Of a stretch of DNA of 6,901 nt, positions 4,867 through 6,901 are shown piece after piece; the stretch's first letter is position 1, and each line of letters opens with the position of its first letter. The notes beneath the pieces are model-generated. The model was given only the letters and a program-made list of their open reading frames with translations. It ran no database searches and was not told the origin of the DNA. The position numbers and the translations under genes were made by a program. The stretch comes from Pseudomonadota bacterium (lineage in GTDB: Bacteria; Pseudomonadota; Gammaproteobacteria; UBA5335). The stretch lies in NCBI GenBank assembly GCA_002862965.1, contig PKCW01000006.1, positions 1-6,901 on the forward strand, in the 5' to 3' direction.

Positions 4867-6249
4867 TTATTCCGGGAATTTCTTGAGATCGATGCTGGTG
4901 AGGTAGACCTGTCCACGCTTCTGGCAACACTTGTAAGGCCGCCACAGCGCGAAGGCGTAGCGTTCATCGGAAGATCCCCGGCCGCCGGCCCAACTGCGCA
5001 GCAGATCAGGCTTGCCGAATACGGCGCATTCAGTGTCCTGGGTGGGTGCCAGCATTTGCCAGGTGCCGGTCTTGGCGTTGTTGACCTTGAGCGGTCCCGG
5101 TGGCCAGACCTTCTGCCCGCCGCCGCCGTTCAGCAATCCGTCCACGGCGCCGAGCACATCGCCGGACGCCACCATGCCGGCAGCCGTGTAGATGCCTGCT
5201 GCCATGCCATACATGGCATTGGCATCGAGATAGGCGCCGTAGAACTGGGCCGTGGTGGGATTCATTTGGATGGCCATCACGGCCGCCTCCCCCGCCGCTT
5301 TGGTAGCGCCGGCGGCGACCCTGCTGCCGAAGCTGGCCTTGGCGGCCGAAGAACCGCCGCCACCCACTGCAGCGCCGCCACCGCCAGATCCGCCAGCGCC
5401 GCCACCGGCAGCCCCGCCGCCAGATCCGCTGGAGCTTGTGGGGAGCTGATCCAGGTTGCTGGCAGTGTGGATGTAGATGTGGGGCTGGCTGGGAGCGGTG
5501 ACGATGGTGCCGACCCGCTGGGCAATCACCGCCGCGGTCTTGGGCCCCTCGGCCTGGACCAGTAATCCGCTGCGCGGGTACAGCGGTCCCCAGCTATTGA
5601 GGGGCCAGCGGCCGATGTCGGCCATGCCGGGGATCAATGCCTGGGGATAGACCGCCTCGGGGATGCCATAGCGCCAGCCGACCGGATCGATGGCGGAGGT
5701 GTAATAGGGGAAGAATGGGGTCACTTCCGACTTGCAGAAGAAATTGCCCAAGGTCGGGATCTGCTGCGCCACGGTGTTGAGCAGGAAGGCGGCCGGATGC
5801 CCGACCGCATCGGCCTCCTTGTACATCAGGCGGCGTCCCATCCCGCTGCGATCACCCATGGAACCGTTGCCGCCGCCGGCATTCAGATCCATGTCGGCGA
5901 GCGTCGAGGACAGCGTGCCGATCAGGGTGTCGGCGGCGGTCTGCTGGACCGTGCCCAGGATGGTGCGGATCTCGGTCCAGGGGTTTTCGCCCACGTTGTG
6001 GTAACTGCTGACCACCAGGTCCGGGTTGTAGTGGCCGACCTTGATGCTGGTCTTGACCGAGCAGCCACTGAGCCCGCACTTGAGCCACAAGCAGGTGCCC
6101 ACCACCGTCCACTTGGCGCAGGAGAGGGCCGACTCGGTGGTCGTGGCCAGGATCCCCGCGGTGTTGAGCGTGGTTTCCTCCGGGACGGCCGCAGGGACGG
6201 CCAAGGCCAGGGCGAGGCCTGCGAGGGCCTGGCGCGCGCGCTTCATCAT
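4867..6249 (-). CDS. TraU-like ICE conjugation protein, PFL_4710 family (TIGR03756-like), enlarged
   Basis: This is a secreted mating-apparatus protein related to TraU, probably acting in the periplasm or outer membrane. With the ATG at 6249 it has 460 residues; numbers below count from that start. Residues 1-22 form a signal peptide (MMKRARQALAGLALALAVPA). The N-terminal domain has clustered cysteines C44, C54, C58 and C63 (SCAKWTVVGTCLWLKCGLSG), then C172, and the C-terminal part has C408, C441 and C442 (LWRPYKCCQKRGQVYL). Eight cysteines suit four disulfides. Compared with the roughly 310-330 residues I recall for the family, it carries an insertion at about 266-379: a Gly/Ser-rich linker followed by an Ala-rich, partly hydrophobic stretch. 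The start at 6249 is chosen because its ATGA overlaps the preceding stop. The in-frame ATG at 6267 lies deeper in the previous gene and adds only MPAQRA. Confidence 0.9.
   Translation of the reverse strand: MMKRARQALAGLALALAVPAAVPEETTLNTAGILATTTESALSCAKWTVVGTCLWLKCGLSGCSVKTSIKVGHYNPDLVVSSYHNVGENPWTEIRTILGTVQQTAADTLIGTLSSTLADMDLNAGGGNGSMGDRSGMGRRLMYKEADAVGHPAAFLLNTVAQQIPTLGNFFCKSEVTPFFPYYTSAIDPVGWRYGIPEAVYPQALIPGMADIGRWPLNSWGPLYPRSGLLVQAEGPKTAAVIAQRVGTIVTAPSQPHIYIHTASNLDQLPTSSSGSGGGAAGGGAGGSGGGGAAVGGGGSSAAKASFGSRVAAGATKAAGEAAVMAIQMNPTTAQFYGAYLDANAMYGMAAGIYTAAGMVASGDVLGAVDGLLNGGGGQKVWPPGPLKVNNAKTGTWQMLAPTQDTECAVFGKPDLLRSWAGGRGSSDERYAFALWRPYKCCQKRGQVYLTSIDLKKFPE
5113..5454 (-). other. Insertion in the TraU-like protein: Gly-rich linker plus Ala-rich segment
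   Basis: This coding stretch interrupts the alignment, as I recall it, between the family's QPHIY block and its KVWPPGPL block. It encodes about 114 residues. The first part is almost only Gly, Ala and Ser (genome 5344-5436). It is followed by GSRVAAGATKAAGEAAVMAI and TAQFYGAYLDANAMYGMAAG, which have the look of short amphipathic or membrane-interacting helices, and ends in LLNGGGGQ. The reading frame is kept on both sides. Confidence 0.5.
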
Positions 6250-6689
6250 GGCCCGCTGCGCCGGCAATAGGCATCCAGGGCCTTACGGAGATCGGCCTCT
6301 CCGACGATGGTCGCCCGGCCATCGAAAACCACGGCCGGAATGCGCCCGATCCCGTACTTGATCATGCGACCCGCACTGTCCAGGGCGCTGGCCATGGCGG
6401 CCGCCGCCTCCTGTGGATCGACCTGGGCGATGCGCTCCCGCGCAATGCGCTCGGCTTCCACTGGATCCGCCGGCAAGCCTTCGCTGAGCTTGGCATCGAA
6501 CTCGGCCTTGCCATCGATGCGGTAGACCTTGATCCGGGTCTGGGGCATCTGCGCAGCGAGGGCCTCGGCGCCGGTGATGGGGTGGTCGCTGTCGGTGAAG
6601 GCCTCGATGAGGCGCGGCCAGGTCCCGCAGCCCGCCGCCGCGACCGCTGGAACCGCAGCCAAAAACAGGGCAACCAATAATCGTTTCAT
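6246..6689 (-). CDS. ICE conjugation protein, PFL_4709 family (TIGR03757-like), TrbC/thioredoxin fold
   Basis: This 147-residue exported protein matches the PFL_4709 family, related to F-type TrbC and thought to have a thioredoxin-like fold acting in periplasmic assembly of the transfer machinery. Residues 1-19 form a signal peptide (MKRLLVALFLAAVPAVAAAG). EAFTDSDHPI (29-38) is the first strand and loop where a thioredoxin would have its CxxC; no CxxC is present. KYGIGRIPAVVFDG (111-124) is the typical cis-proline region, followed by DLRKALDAY. The only cysteines are C21, just after the signal sequence, and C142. C21 follows AAG, a poor lipobox, so a lipoprotein is possible but not supported. 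The start at 6689 is chosen because it precedes the signal peptide, overlaps the upstream stop (ATGA, 6686-6689) and has GGGGGAG before it. Its own TGA overlaps the next ATG in the same way. Confidence 0.88.
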   Translation of the reverse strand: MKRLLVALFLAAVPAVAAAGCGTWPRLIEAFTDSDHPITGAEALAAQMPQTRIKVYRIDGKAEFDAKLSEGLPADPVEAERIARERIAQVDPQEAAAAMASALDSAGRMIKYGIGRIPAVVFDGRATIVGEADLRKALDAYCRRSGP

Positions 6690-6901
6690 AGCCCTCTCCC
6701 CCGCCGTGAGGCGGCCAGATGCTCCGCCACCACCTCGGCGGCCTCCACTTCGGTGCAACCCCGCTCGCGCATGATGGCGGCCCGTTCGGCCTTCTCATGT
6801 TTCTCGGTCATGGCCAGGGCCACCGCAATGGGCGGGGGCACATTGCGGATCAGGGCGGTCATCTGGTCGGACATCAGCACACCCTCCACGTACTTGGGGG
6901 G
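6686..6901 (-). CDS. C-terminal end of a larger conjugation gene, probably VirB4/TraC-like ATPase (cut by window edge)
   Basis: The frame is open from the right edge to a TGA at 6686-6688 and encodes 71 residues: PPKYVEGVLMSDQMTALIRN, then VPPPIAVALAMTEKHEKAER, then AAIMRERGCTEVEAAEVVAE and HLAASRRGRGL. It is helical and charged, with no signal or membrane segment. The EKAERAxxMxExGCxExEAA pattern and its place immediately upstream of the PFL_4709 gene resemble the tail of the TIGR03744-type conjugative ATPase of these ICEs. That assignment is from memory and context. The codons before the first ATG also have GC-rich third positions, which supports a continuing gene. The alternative is a 62-residue free-standing protein from ATG 6874, which has GGAGGG (6882-6887) seven bases upstream; in that case an upstream gene would end at a TGA overlapping that ATG (6874-6876). 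Confidence 0.6.
   Translation of the reverse strand, partial: PPKYVEGVLMSDQMTALIRNVPPPIAVALAMTEKHEKAERAAIMRERGCTEVEAAEVVAEHLAASRRGRGL

Noticed and set aside
5344..5436. CRISPR-like or tandem DNA repeat.
   Set aside because: The repetition is only GCC/CCG-rich codons for Gly and Ala in a low-complexity linker; no regular unit or spacers exist.
3427..5565. Long plus-strand open frame of 712 codons opposite the PFL_4711 and TraU-like genes.
   Set aside because: It is a mirror of GC-rich minus-strand codons, crosses two well-supported genes and their junction, and has low-complexity composition without a recognisable domain.
6250..6267. Upstream start of the TraU-like protein at 6267.
   Set aside because: The ATG at 6249 makes the typical ATGA overlap and places the signal peptide right at the N-terminus.

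Overview
The window is an internal piece of an integrating conjugative element (ICE) of the PFL_47xx / ICEclc-PAGI-2-like type, from a GC-rich proteobacterium, most likely a beta- or gammaproteobacterium. This rests on an ordered minus-strand run of conjugation genes typical of that ICE family, on GC-rich codon use and on strong AGGAGG-type ribosome sites. The species cannot be named from the sequence.

Minus-strand conjugation block (1861-6901), transcribed right to left: the C-terminal end of a large gene, probably the VirB4/TraC-like ATPase; a secreted TrbC/thioredoxin-fold protein (PFL_4709 family); a TraU-like, cysteine-rich secreted protein (PFL_4710 family) with an extra glycine-rich segment; a PFL_4711-family periplasmic protein; and a TraG N-terminal-domain membrane protein. 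The genes overlap by ATGA or are 12 bases apart, so they form one tightly coupled operon whose promoter lies beyond the right edge. Together they would build the envelope-spanning mating channel and stabilise mating pairs.

Plus-strand cargo (about 281-1854): a solitary Tn3/Tn21-type terminal inverted repeat (281-318) faces into a TacA-TacT-like toxin-antitoxin pair (DUF1778 RHH antitoxin plus GNAT acetyltransferase toxin). A hairpin-rich non-coding stretch follows (about 1153-1332), then an unrecognised two-helix membrane protein that converges on traG with only a 6-base gap. That protein has an AT-rich, acidic 3' end unlike its surroundings. It is an inferred candidate for an entry-exclusion protein.

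Left edge (1-189, minus strand): the N-terminal 63 codons of a PrlF-family (AbrB-fold) antitoxin, whose YhaV-type toxin would lie just outside. Its promoter carries two 16-bp palindromes spaced 22 bp apart, which look like an autoregulatory operator. Two unrelated toxin-antitoxin modules thus sit back to back beside the transfer operon and would favour retention of the element.

The parts most worth a second look are the twin-palindrome operator, the solo Tn3 end next to a TA module, the overlapping-hairpin leader, the convergent membrane protein with its atypical tail, and the 114-residue insertion in the TraU-like protein.
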